A stretch of 39,076 nt of DNA from Bacteroidales bacterium. GTDB taxonomy: Bacteria; Bacteroidota; Bacteroidia; Bacteroidales; Tenuifilaceae. A program made the position numbers and the translations under genes. Where the stretch lies: the NCBI GenBank assembly GCA_017454165.1, contig JAFTDN010000094.1:1-39076 (forward strand), written 5' to 3'. The notes beneath the pieces were generated by a model. That model was not told where the DNA came from. It saw nothing but the letters and a program-made list of their open reading frames with translations, and did not search any database. This document shows positions 31,988 to 39,076 of this stretch, one piece after another. Numbering within the stretch: position 1 is the first letter of the stretch; each line of letters begins with the position of its first letter.

Positions 31988-33183
31988 ATGATGAACACAA
32001 TATCCTTATTCTCAGGAGCTATGGGCCTTGACCTCGGCCTCGAAAAGGCAGGATTCAAGGTGCGCGTTTGCGTGGAGATGGACAAGCGGGCCGTAGGGAC
32101 CATCAGGCCAACACGGATATCCCAGTCATTGACAGGGACATAAACACCATAACGACCGATGAAATTCTCGAAACAGCAGGCTTGGCTCGCAACGAGGTGA
32201 TGCTCGTAGCGGGTGGGCCTCCATGTCAGGCCTTCTCCACCGCAGGAAAGCAAAGAGGGCTAGCTGATTTTAGGGGCAATGTGATACTCCAATACCTACG
32301 GGTAATAGCCGATATTCGCCCCCCTTACTTTATCATGGAAAACGTGCGCGGACTGATGTCAGCCATGCTGACACATATACCCCAAGAATATCATGATTAT
32401 GAACATATTAAATCTATAAAAGGGAGCGTCCTTCAGTTTTTAACAGACGAGTTTAAGAGGCTCGGCTACGAGGTTAGCTATGCGCTGCTCGACTCGGCCA
32501 ACTATGGAGTACCAGAACATCGAGAAAGACTAGTAATCATTGGCCATATAGGGGGGCGTGTGCCCATACCCAGCCCCACCCACACCCCAAACGGTGCCCA
32601 TGGCACAGCGCGCTGGCAAACGCTACGCGATGCCATAGGCGACCTGGAGAATCGCGACGATCTCCATTTTATCCCGCTACGCCCCAAATGCCTGCCATAC
32701 ATGCAGATGCTTAAAGAGGGTGAAAACTGGCGCCAACTGCCCCCCGAAATAGCACGCGAGGCGATGGGCAAGGCATACATGCTAACAGGCGGAAAAACAG
32801 GCTTCCTGCGAAGATTAAAATTCGATGAGCCCGCACCCACATTGGTAACAAGCCCCACAATGCCCGCCACCCTGCTCTGCCATCCCACAAGGCTACGCCC
32901 GCTGTCCACCGAGGAGTACGCCCGAATCCAACAATTTCCAGACACATGGAAGTTTCATGGCCCCATTGAGGCGGTGTACCGGCAGATAGGCAACGCTGTG
33001 CCCGTTGGGTTAGGGTACGCCATTGGCCATCAAATCATGGAGCACATAGCGGGGCGCATCGATATGCATGAGGAGGAGCGCAATCGTGCACCCTACTCTC
33101 GCTACAGAAACACCACGGACTTCGAGTTCTCTCGCCTATTTGAGAGGAGAAAAAAACAGCACCGCAAAACCCTATCGGCATGA
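31988..33183 (+). pseudogene. C5-cytosine DNA methyltransferase, frameshifted
   Basis: Two overlapping reading frames together make one methyltransferase. Frame 1 starts at 31988 and holds motif I (TISLFSGAMGLDLGLEKAGF) and the motif II acidic residue (VCVEMDKRAVGTIR). After 32107 the correct sequence continues in the next frame as ANTDIPVIDRDINTITTD, then motif IV with the catalytic Cys (GGPPCQAFSTAGKQRGL), motif VI (MENVRGL), motif VIII (YGVPEHRERLVIIGHIGG) and motif X (QIGNAVPVGLGYAIG). The change corresponds to one missing base at about 32105-32109. Neither half could methylate alone because the SAM-binding and catalytic motifs are split. There is no homopolymer or slippery heptamer at the site. 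The gene is paired with the endonuclease at 33180. Loss of a base in life, or a sequencing error, are the two readings. Confidence 0.88.
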
Positions 33184-33920
33184 GCGAATTGATTAAAAAG
33201 GTGGAGCTGTACGTGCGGCAGAACATCTCGCAGTTCCACGAAGCAAGAATCAACAAGCTGAAGACTTTAAAATTGGAAGATCTCCTGAAAAAGAAGAACC
33301 CGTACATGTACAAGGCCAAAAACATCAACGCCGCCGACACGCTGGTGCGCAGCCTAGCCTCGGCATTCATGTCTTCGGCAGAGGAGACCATGTTTGGCGA
33401 CTGGCTTGAAGGTCTAGCCATCTTCGTGGCCAGTGAGGTGTACGGCGGGAGAAAGAGCGCTGCTGATGGGATTGACCTTGAAATGGATAAAGACGGCTAC
33501 CACTACGTAATCAGCATAAAATCGGGGCCGCGATGGTCGAATTCCACATCGCTGCGCAAGCAGATGGAGCACTTCCGCAAGGCCATCAAAGTTTACCACA
33601 CCAGCGGGAATAAAATCCCATGCCTTGCCATTGAGGGCTGTTGCTACGGGCGCGAGCACAGCGAGAACGACACCCGCACCAAAATCTGCGGGCAGGAGTT
33701 TTGGCAGTTCATTTCTGGGTCAGATAGGCTTTACATCGACATAATAGAGCCCATGGGCACCGAGGCCAAAGAACGAAACGATGCCTACGTGCGGGAGTAC
33801 GATGCGATGATTACAAGGTTTATTGTCCAATTCGCATTGAAGTACTGCGATGCAAGCGGAGCGATAATGTGGTTCAAAATATTGGAGCTGAACTCAGGCA
33901 CAGCCCGAACCGCCCAATAA
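33180..33920 (+). CDS. type II restriction endonuclease, PmeII-like
   Basis: The 246-aa protein resembles the PmeII family of type II endonucleases: VRQNISQFHEARINKLKTLK, LKKKNPYMYKAKNINAADTL, EETMFGDWLEGLAIFVASEV, then the probable PD-(D/E)xK centre KSAADGIDLEMD with YHYVISIKSGPRWSNS, and AIEGCCYGREHSEND with CGQEFWQFISG. The candidate catalytic residues (Asp of GIDLE, Lys of SIKSG) are present and the frame is open throughout, so the enzyme looks intact. It overlaps the methyltransferase stop by 4 bp (ATGA), the usual arrangement for a paired system. The recognition sequence cannot be told from sequence. Its intactness next to a broken methyltransferase is odd. Confidence 0.82.
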   Translation: MSELIKKVELYVRQNISQFHEARINKLKTLKLEDLLKKKNPYMYKAKNINAADTLVRSLASAFMSSAEETMFGDWLEGLAIFVASEVYGGRKSAADGIDLEMDKDGYHYVISIKSGPRWSNSTSLRKQMEHFRKAIKVYHTSGNKIPCLAIEGCCYGREHSENDTRTKICGQEFWQFISGSDRLYIDIIEPMGTEAKERNDAYVREYDAMITRFIVQFALKYCDASGAIMWFKILELNSGTARTAQ

Positions 33921-34007
33921 AATCCACCCTACAGCCCCATTGGCAACCAGCCACGCACACAGATACGCTCCCACAGCTCTACAAGTCGAATCCATGCGAG
34001 CGTGAGT

Positions 34008-34577
34008 CTACCTATCCCCGCCCCTAGTCGAATAGGAAGTCGAGGTCGCTGCTGGGCTGCACCTCCATGCCACCTTGCCAACCTTGAATATGCGGGCGGG
34101 CTTTGAGCCTTTCAGGGTCAGCTTCACGTCCTCGAGGGTAATCAGCGAGCCCTCGCGCAGGCCCTCCACGTAGGTATAGGGCTTCACGCAGAACGCAACG
34201 GCCTTAGATGTTGGCCTGTGGTAAGGCGATGGCAGTTGGAATTTGAGCATTTGGCGCAAAAACACCTCGTCAATCCGTCGTGATGTGAGCAATTTCTGAC
34301 CAGCAGATGTTAGCTGCAATCGTGGCTCTAGTACTACAAAACCGAGCGATTTTGGAGCTCTGTTTATCCTATCGCGAGCACTGAACGCAGGGTCGTTTGC
34401 TCCGCGCCCGTTGAAAAAATCCTTATCGCGCAGCACTTCCATGAATGCCCGCTGGCTTTCCGAATTCCAAATCTTCCCGTTGAAATGCTCTATGAGCAGG
34501 CCTATCTCGGGTATCATCTTTTCGGGTGTCCTCGGTGATGTGGTCAAGAACAGCACCTGACTATCAACCCTTGCCAT
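34008..34577 (-). pseudogene. truncated AlwI-type restriction endonuclease fused to a copy of the pepE tail
   Basis: The first about 135 residues match the N-terminus of AlwI-family type II endonucleases (FLTTSPRTPEKMIPEIGLLI, FSARDRINRAPKSLGFVVLE, RLQLTSAGQKLLTSRRIDE, EVFLRQMLKFQLPSPYH). After AVAFCVKPY the frame runs into TYVEGLREGSLITLEDVKLT and SKPARIFKVGKV, which is the C-terminus of PepE encoded at 35632. The rest of the endonuclease, including its nuclease core (family members are several hundred residues long), is missing. A 1-base deletion in the pepE-like part then shifts the frame to an unrelated end. It overlaps the Dam-type gene by 14 bp on the same strand. It is almost certainly not an active nuclease. 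Confidence 0.85.
34013..34183. repeat. direct repeat, distal copy of the pepE 3' end
   Basis: This 171-bp segment matches 35621-35792 with about ten differences, one of them a 1-base deletion. Most of the substitutions are G/C to A/T in this copy. It marks the far edge of the inserted restriction-modification cassette. Confidence 0.92.
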
Positions 34578-35535
34578 ACCTCTCCGCGCTTAGATTGGGC
34601 TCGAATAATCTTAGCTGCGCGGTCTCGGGCAGCTCGTATCGTACTGCTTGAGGGGCAGGCGGCTCTATGTTGTCCCAATTCTTACGGTAGTTCATCACGA
34701 TTACATGCTGAGCTCCTGCTTTGAATCGATTGCGAATGTTTACAGCATAGCTTTTATCGTACTCGTCCACAATATCATCGCCGTATAGTTCCTCTATGAG
34801 CGGAGTGCGCCCAATCACCATCAAGGCTTTGCATGGGAGCTCGTAGAATGCCCGTGCAAGCCGCCGGTGTTCCTCTTCGTTGAAGCCGCCCCTATGCTCT
34901 TGGTTGCCATAGTCAGAAAAAGTGCAATCGTAAGGGGGGTCAAGGAAAACGAAGTCATCCTCCTTGCACAGCGCAAAAATTTTGCTGTAGTCATCGTTGC
35001 AAACCTCGGCCCGGCGAAGCAGCAAGCTATGCGATAGCGAAACGGCATCGGTATTCAAATGGGGGTAGCGTCCAAACGGGACGTTAAACTCCCCATTGGC
35101 ATTATAGCGGATCATGCCTGAATAGGCGGTCTTGTTGATGTAGTAGTATAGTGCTGCCTCGGAGTAGCGCTGCGCCTCCGTCCCGTTGAACTGCGCACGC
35201 AGATGGTAGTACATCTCTTCGTTACGGTCGGGCACCCTTTCGTTGGGGTTCTCGGCCTTGAGCGCATCGAACTCCGCTCGGTGCTGCCTGTACAGCTGCT
35301 CTAATTCATCGAGCTCCTCCCGGAGCTTGGGGAAGCAATCCCGAACGCCGATGTAAAATTTGATTAGCCTCCCGTTGATGTCATTGACTATCGCCTCACG
35401 TGGTTCGAGATGGAAGAACAGCGCACCTCCACCAAGAAATGGCTCCACATACCGCCCAGTAAAACGGGGGATATGCCACATGATGTTGGGGATTTCTTTC
35501 GACTTTCCACCCCTATACTTAATCATTGGCTTCAT
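34564..35535 (-). CDS. Dam-type (D12 class) N6-adenine DNA methyltransferase
   Basis: The 323-aa protein begins MKPMIKYRGGKSKEIPNIMW and has the D12 class motif order: SAM-binding motif I FTGRYVEPFLGGGALFFHLE, the middle target-recognition part (KTAYSGMIRYNANGEFNVPF), and catalytic motif IV FVFLDPPYDCTFSDYGNQEH. All key residues are present and the frame is open. Next to an AlwI-type endonuclease fragment, the natural guess is modification of a GATC-containing site (AlwI itself recognises GGATC), but specificity is not proven. I start at 35535; the frame to 35586 adds residues unlike the family. With the endonuclease truncated, it now acts as an orphan methyltransferase. Confidence 0.88.
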   Translation of the reverse strand: MKPMIKYRGGKSKEIPNIMWHIPRFTGRYVEPFLGGGALFFHLEPREAIVNDINGRLIKFYIGVRDCFPKLREELDELEQLYRQHRAEFDALKAENPNERVPDRNEEMYYHLRAQFNGTEAQRYSEAALYYYINKTAYSGMIRYNANGEFNVPFGRYPHLNTDAVSLSHSLLLRRAEVCNDDYSKIFALCKEDDFVFLDPPYDCTFSDYGNQEHRGGFNEEEHRRLARAFYELPCKALMVIGRTPLIEELYGDDIVDEYDKSYAVNIRNRFKAGAQHVIVMNYRKNWDNIEPPAPQAVRYELPETAQLRLFEPNLSAERYGKG

Positions 35536-35620
35536 ATGTAAGCTGCTTGGCAAGGGTACACGTCTAGACGCTTTTTGATGGTACACACATAGCCAGGCCC
35601 CTCCGCACAGAGTGCCCCGC

Positions 35621-35792
35621 TATCCCCGCCCCTAGTCGAACAGGAAGTCGAGGTCGCTGCCGGGCTGCACCTCCATGGGCACCTTGCCAGCCTTGAATAT
35701 ACGGGCGGGCTTTGAGCCTTTCAGGGTCAGCTTCACGTCCTCGAGGGTGATCAGCGAGCCCTCGCGCAGGCCCACCACGTAGGTGTGGGGCT
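35621..35792. repeat. direct repeat, native pepE 3' end copy
   Basis: This 172-bp segment includes the last codons of pepE and 11 bp beyond the stop. It is the partner of 34013-34183. The two copies bracket 1,437 bp holding the Dam-type gene and the endonuclease remnant. Confidence 0.92.
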
Positions 35793-36339
35793 CCTCGGCG
35801 ATGTACTCCATGATGCGCTGCTCGCGGGTTTCGCCCGCATGGCCATCGGGGTTGGCATCAAGGTAGTGGGGGTTGATCTGAAAGCGCACCAGGTTGAAGG
35901 CCGTGAAGTTGATGGGCTCGGTTATGGGCATGTCGTTGGTGGTGCATATGGTGGGGCAGGCCACGTTGGCCCCCGCGCTCCAGCCGCAGTAGGGGGTTCC
36001 GCTCAGCACCTTGCGGCGCACGACCTCAATCAGGTCGTGCTGCTGTATGGTCTTGAGCAGCTTGAAGGTGTTGCCGCCGCCCACCACTATGGCCTCAGCC
36101 TCCTGGAGGGCCTTCTGGGGGTTCTTGTAGTGGTGAACCGACTCCACCTCAACGCCCATTTCGGCAAATCGGCCCTGCACCTTGGATTCGTACTCATCGT
36201 AGGAGAAGGTAACGGCGGCCCACGGGATGAAGGTCACCCGCTTTACCCCCTCAAAGAAGCGCCGCAGCTCCTCCTTGGGATGTTCAAGGAACTTTTCCCC
36301 CGCATTGGTGGAATTGCTAATTAGCAGAAGCTTAACCAT
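35632..36339 (-). CDS. pepE: peptidase E (alpha-aspartyl dipeptidase, S51)
   Basis: The 235-aa cytoplasmic enzyme splits dipeptides with N-terminal aspartate. Motifs include KLLLISNSTNAGEKFLEHPK, VTFIPWAAVTFSYDEYESKV, EAIVVGGGNTFKLLKTIQQH, the nucleophile Ser in PYCGWSAGANVACPTICTTN and the His-containing QINPHYLDANPDGHAGETRE. Length and motifs match PepE. The start is 2 bp after the stop of the TPR protein gene, so these two are co-transcribed. Its 3' end is duplicated beyond the Dam-type gene, showing that a cassette was inserted right behind it without breaking the enzyme. Confidence 0.94.
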   Translation of the reverse strand: MVKLLLISNSTNAGEKFLEHPKEELRRFFEGVKRVTFIPWAAVTFSYDEYESKVQGRFAEMGVEVESVHHYKNPQKALQEAEAIVVGGGNTFKLLKTIQQHDLIEVVRRKVLSGTPYCGWSAGANVACPTICTTNDMPITEPINFTAFNLVRFQINPHYLDANPDGHAGETREQRIMEYIAEEPHTYVVGLREGSLITLEDVKLTLKGSKPARIFKAGKVPMEVQPGSDLDFLFD

Positions 36340-36341
36340 AT

Positions 36342-38318
36342 CTATATCGTAATTTGGTGATTAGAGTCCGTACTAGGGCTACCCACCCGCAGGGCGCAGA
36401 TGAGCGATGTTCTATCCATCTCGACTATGCTAAGAGAGTTGGCGGCAATGTCGCGCTGCTGCCCGAATGGGTATTGCACCAGGGTGTTGATGAGCTGCAT
36501 GAAGTCGGCGGGCGGGCCAACCTCCGCCGTGGCTTGCACATACAGCAAGTCCCCTGGGCACAGCACCTGCCAATGCCCATCGGGCAAGGGGCTGAGCTGG
36601 CCGTTGGAGCACACGGAGGCCATCCCCAACGTGGGGCATAGCACGCTGTAGCCGCGCACGGCGATGGGCCAAATGCTATAGTCGGTGGCCAAGGAGAGAT
36701 GGGCGGTGAGGGACGAGCTGGCCAAATGGCGGTGCAGCCTCAGGTCGATGTGCTCCATGTCGGGCTCGGCGGGCAGCTGGGCCAGGAATTGGCTCACGGC
36801 CAAGTCCACCAGCTCGGGCTGGGCCTGGGCGCTGCGCTGCAGCACGATGTAGGCCAGCAGCGTGTGGCCCTGGAGGGATTGGCAGCGCAGGTGCAGCTGG
36901 GGGAGGAGGGGGCCCTGCTGCGGGGCCACGCTCCACTCCTCCACAAATGGCGATAGCGGTGGGGACGTGAGCTGCTGGGCCGAGGTGTTTAGCAGCCGGG
37001 CAGCCCCATCGAGCAGGGCCTGGTTGAGCCCGTTCAGGCGGGCCATGTGGTTGCGTCGGAGCTTGTGGTTGCGCTGCATGGCGGCCAGCAGCCCCAGTAG
37101 GGCCAGCAGGGCCACCGACACCGCCACCACCAGCCATCGGTTCAGGGCCAGCATACGCGATGTGGCCTCCTCGGTGCGTTTGCGCTTCTCGGCCTCATGC
37201 TCGGCCTTGATCCGCTCGATGTTCTGTAGGGTCTCGGTGCTCACAATCGAGTCGTTCAGCACCCTGTACTCCTTCAGAAAGCTGTAGGCCAATTGGAAGC
37301 TACGCCCCATCTCGTGGGCCTCGGCCAGCAGCAGGTATATATCGCGCAGCTGCTCTATGCGCCCCAGCGGCTGCACCATGTCCCGGGCCATGTTGAGCTC
37401 CTCTATGGCCCTATCCAGCTGGTGCTGCTTCAGGAGCACCATGGCCAGGTTCTGCTTCGATAAGGCCAGGCGCGAGGTGCTCTGCAGCTCCTCGAATATG
37501 GCGATGGCCTCTTGGTGGTGCTTGAGGGCCTCATCGTAGCGGGCTATCTCGTAGAAGAGCGACCCTAGGTTGTCGAGGATTACCGCCTGCCCTAGGCGGA
37601 AGCCCAACGAATCGTAAATGCCGAGCGCCACGAAGTAGTAGTCGATGGCCTTGTCGAATTCGCCCAGCTCGAGGTACGCGCTGGCTATATTGTTGGCCGC
37701 TCCGGCCATGGCCTGCGGCTTGTTGAGCTGCTGGTTTACCTCGTAGTAGTGGGTGAAGTGCTCTATGGCGCTGGCGTAGTTGCGCATGAAGTACTGCACC
37801 TGGCCCAGATTGTTGGTGACCCTAGCTATGCCAAGCACATCGTGGGTCTTCTCGTACAAGCTCATGGCGCGCATCAGGTAGTGCGTGGCCACATCGTACT
37901 TGCCCTTGTTCTTGTACGCCACGCCAATATCGTTCGATATGCCAGCGGACTCGCCGTCATCGCCCAGCGCATCGTATATGACCAGCGCGTTGTTCAGGTT
38001 GCTCAGCGCCAGATCCACCTCGCCCTGCAGGGTGTACACATAGCTAATCATGTGGTAGCTCTTGGCAATATGCGCCTTGTAGCGGGAGTGCTCTACCACA
38101 TCGAGCGACTGCTTGAAGTAGTCGAGGGCCCTGACGTAGTTGCTGTCCCTATAGGACTTACCAATATCGATGAGCAGCCTATGCTTGGCCGTGTCGGAAT
38201 GGGCCAACGCCAGCACCTGCACTAGGCTATCGATGTGGCCGCCCATGGCCGCAAGGGCATGGGCGAGCATCAGCGTGAGCGTCAGCAGACAGCGGGCGGT
38301 ATGGCAGAGCGGGGTCAA
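36342..38318 (-). CDS. TPR membrane protein with possible degenerate PP2C-like C-terminus
   Basis: The product has a signal-like N-terminus (LLTLTLMLAHALAAMG), about eight tetratricopeptide repeats in the periplasm (for example AGISNDIGVAYKNKGKYDVA, ARVTNNLGQVQYFMRNYASA, QAVILDNLGSLFYEIARYDE), a coiled coil (IERIKAEHEAEKRKRTEEAT), one membrane helix (WLVVAVSVALLALLGLLAAM) and a cytoplasmic C-terminus of about 240 aa. That tail (VLCPTLGMASVCSNGQLSPL, HWQVLCPGDLLYVQATAEVG) recalls SpoIIE/PP2C phosphatase domains that commonly follow TPR arrays in Bacteroidota, but the metal-binding aspartates are not evident. The frame is open to a GTG at 38348, yet that codon lies inside the TACCTTTG promoter; a TTG at 38318 gives a good signal peptide and is my choice. 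No ATG gives one. Confidence 0.8.
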   Translation of the reverse strand: MTPLCHTARCLLTLTLMLAHALAAMGGHIDSLVQVLALAHSDTAKHRLLIDIGKSYRDSNYVRALDYFKQSLDVVEHSRYKAHIAKSYHMISYVYTLQGEVDLALSNLNNALVIYDALGDDGESAGISNDIGVAYKNKGKYDVATHYLMRAMSLYEKTHDVLGIARVTNNLGQVQYFMRNYASAIEHFTHYYEVNQQLNKPQAMAGAANNIASAYLELGEFDKAIDYYFVALGIYDSLGFRLGQAVILDNLGSLFYEIARYDEALKHHQEAIAIFEELQSTSRLALSKQNLAMVLLKQHQLDRAIEELNMARDMVQPLGRIEQLRDIYLLLAEAHEMGRSFQLAYSFLKEYRVLNDSIVSTETLQNIERIKAEHEAEKRKRTEEATSRMLALNRWLVVAVSVALLALLGLLAAMQRNHKLRRNHMARLNGLNQALLDGAARLLNTSAQQLTSPPLSPFVEEWSVAPQQGPLLPQLHLRCQSLQGHTLLAYIVLQRSAQAQPELVDLAVSQFLAQLPAEPDMEHIDLRLHRHLASSSLTAHLSLATDYSIWPIAVRGYSVLCPTLGMASVCSNGQLSPLPDGHWQVLCPGDLLYVQATAEVGPPADFMQLINTLVQYPFGQQRDIAANSLSIVEMDRTSLICALRVGSPSTDSNHQITI

Positions 38319-38347
38319 AACCGTGCGGGAAGCATACAGGATAGCCA

Positions 38348-38355
38348 CAAAGGTA
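38348..38355 (-). promoter_or_regulatory. -7 promoter element of the TPR protein-pepE operon
   Basis: Minus-strand TACCTTTG overlaps the most upstream possible start codon (GTG at 38348), so the real start must be further downstream. Confidence 0.6.
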
Positions 38356-38480
38356 ACAAAATATTTTCACCAAGCACCATGCCCCACAGCGCACCCAAAA
38401 AGAGGGCAGCGCATCGAACCAACAGGGCGCTGGAGGCGTATAAGCCTAGGGCCGCAGCCCCATTGTATCCAACTTTTTGG

Positions 38481-38488
38481 TAAATTTA
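38481..38488 (+). promoter_or_regulatory. weak -7-like element of the gene at 38530
   Basis: TAAATTTA is one mismatch from TAnnTTTG and lies 41 bp upstream of the ATG, a distance like that of the other promoters here. Confidence 0.4.
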
Positions 38489-38529
38489 TCCCCCAAAACT
38501 TCGCAACGAGCAATCCACACATACCCCAT

Positions 38530-39076
38530 ATGAGGCTCAAACTGAATATATTCCAAAAGATACTGCTGTACATCCTGCTCCCCTCCGTGGTGCTATTGGT
38601 GCTGATTACATTCTACGTGAGCCGCTCTGGGGCCCACAACATGCAGGCCACCAACATCAGGCTCGTAGACACCCACGCCCAGCTCTACGCCCAAGAGGTG
38701 GAGCAGTGGATAGACGACATATTCACCACCACCCGCACCACAGCGGCCTCGTGCCGCGAGTACAAGCATGTGCCCTATGAGCAATGGCGCACTCTGTTCC
38801 GCGACATGTACGTGCAGGTGCTGCGCACATCGCCCAAGGTGGATGCCATGTGGGACAGCTGGATGAGCAACCGGGTGGATCCCTCGTGGGACGGCCCTGC
38901 CACAGCCCGCTACTTCTCTGGGGTCATGCGGCAGGACAACGGGCGCATCAACAAAAATGAGGGCACATACGGGCTACAAGGCGAGAGCGAGCAGTTCCGT
39001 GAGGTGCGTTCACATGAGCGCGAATTCATGATGGAGCCCTACCTCAGCGAGGCGTACAACGAGCTGATGTCCACCG
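38530..39076 (+). CDS. membrane sensor protein, N-terminal part (dCache-like; chemoreceptor or kinase)
   Basis: About 182 residues are visible before the window ends. A first membrane helix (ILLYILLPSVVLLVLITFYV) is followed by the start of an extracytoplasmic domain with a long helix (LVDTHAQLYAQEVEQWIDDI) and Cache-type features (MWDSWMSNRVDPSWDGPATA, RYFSGVMRQDNG, MMEPYLSEAYNE). This is the layout of double-Cache sensors in methyl-accepting chemotaxis proteins and histidine kinases. The output domain lies beyond the right edge, so the class is not settled; the opening resembles Bacteroidota chemoreceptors. It diverges from the TPR protein gene. Confidence 0.75.
   Translation, partial: MRLKLNIFQKILLYILLPSVVLLVLITFYVSRSGAHNMQATNIRLVDTHAQLYAQEVEQWIDDIFTTTRTTAASCREYKHVPYEQWRTLFRDMYVQVLRTSPKVDAMWDSWMSNRVDPSWDGPATARYFSGVMRQDNGRINKNEGTYGLQGESEQFREVRSHEREFMMEPYLSEAYNELMST

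Noticed and set aside
32100-32115. Programmed frameshifting in the methyltransferase gene
   Set aside because: No slippery heptamer, homopolymer or following strong hairpin was seen, so a plain base loss or error is simpler.
34013-35792. Insertion sequence or integrase-mediated element
   Set aside because: No transposase, integrase or short terminal inverted repeats were found between the direct repeats; only the restriction-modification genes are present.

Overview
The window looks like chromosome of a Bacteroidota bacterium, probably Bacteroidales. The grounds are type IX secretion (T9SS) C-terminal sorting domains on two giant proteins, DUF2807 and BtuG-like lipoproteins, a DPP-IV peptidase, lipid A genes, and more than ten copies of the Bacteroidota -7 promoter element TAnnTTTG placed just upstream of genes. 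Several annotated starts below were moved downstream because the long open frame would otherwise begin upstream of, or inside, such a promoter. The DNA is GC-rich. No species assignment is possible from the sequence alone.

Layout. 1-1,614: lpxC (partial) and lpxD, minus strand. 1,700-3,176: a short DUF2807 lipoprotein gene between two intergenic stretches rich in palindromic dispersed repeats. 3,177-16,152: a 13-kb minus-strand unit that starts at a promoter and a textbook cobalamin riboswitch. It runs through a BtuB-like TonB-dependent receptor, a BtuG-like beta-propeller lipoprotein, a 1,030-aa T9SS protein with about thirteen cysteine-paired repeats, and a 2,039-aa T9SS protein with a DUF4465-like N-terminus. 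I read this as a B12-controlled surface acquisition system and the most interesting locus here. 16,281-17,299: a membrane protein/winged-helix regulator pair with its own promoter, operator-like palindrome and terminator. 17,655-21,247: tRNA-Leu(CAA), dCMP deaminase, S41 protease, a membrane protein, radC. 21,303-25,774: DPP-IV, a chemoreceptor without a sensor domain, and a two-domain universal stress protein, with a perfect bidirectional terminator between the last two. 25,850-30,284: trpS, ddh, an OmpH/Skp-like lipoprotein, a CPBP protease, and an unknown 246-aa protein. 30,374-33,920: comM followed by a restriction-modification pair whose cytosine methyltransferase carries a frameshift. 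34,008-36,339: a second restriction-modification remnant (Dam-type methyltransferase plus a truncated AlwI-type endonuclease) lodged behind pepE between two 171-bp direct repeats of the pepE 3' end. 36,342-39,076: a TPR membrane protein with a possibly degenerate phosphatase domain, and the start of a divergent sensor or chemoreceptor.

How the genes work together. When B12 is scarce the riboswitch should allow expression of the surface capture proteins, the BtuG-like lipoprotein and the TonB-dependent gate. The two large proteins leave by T9SS while the BtuG-like protein uses the lipoprotein route, so one transcript feeds two export systems. The two restriction-modification loci are both damaged, each in a different way, which suggests ongoing turnover of acquired defence genes.
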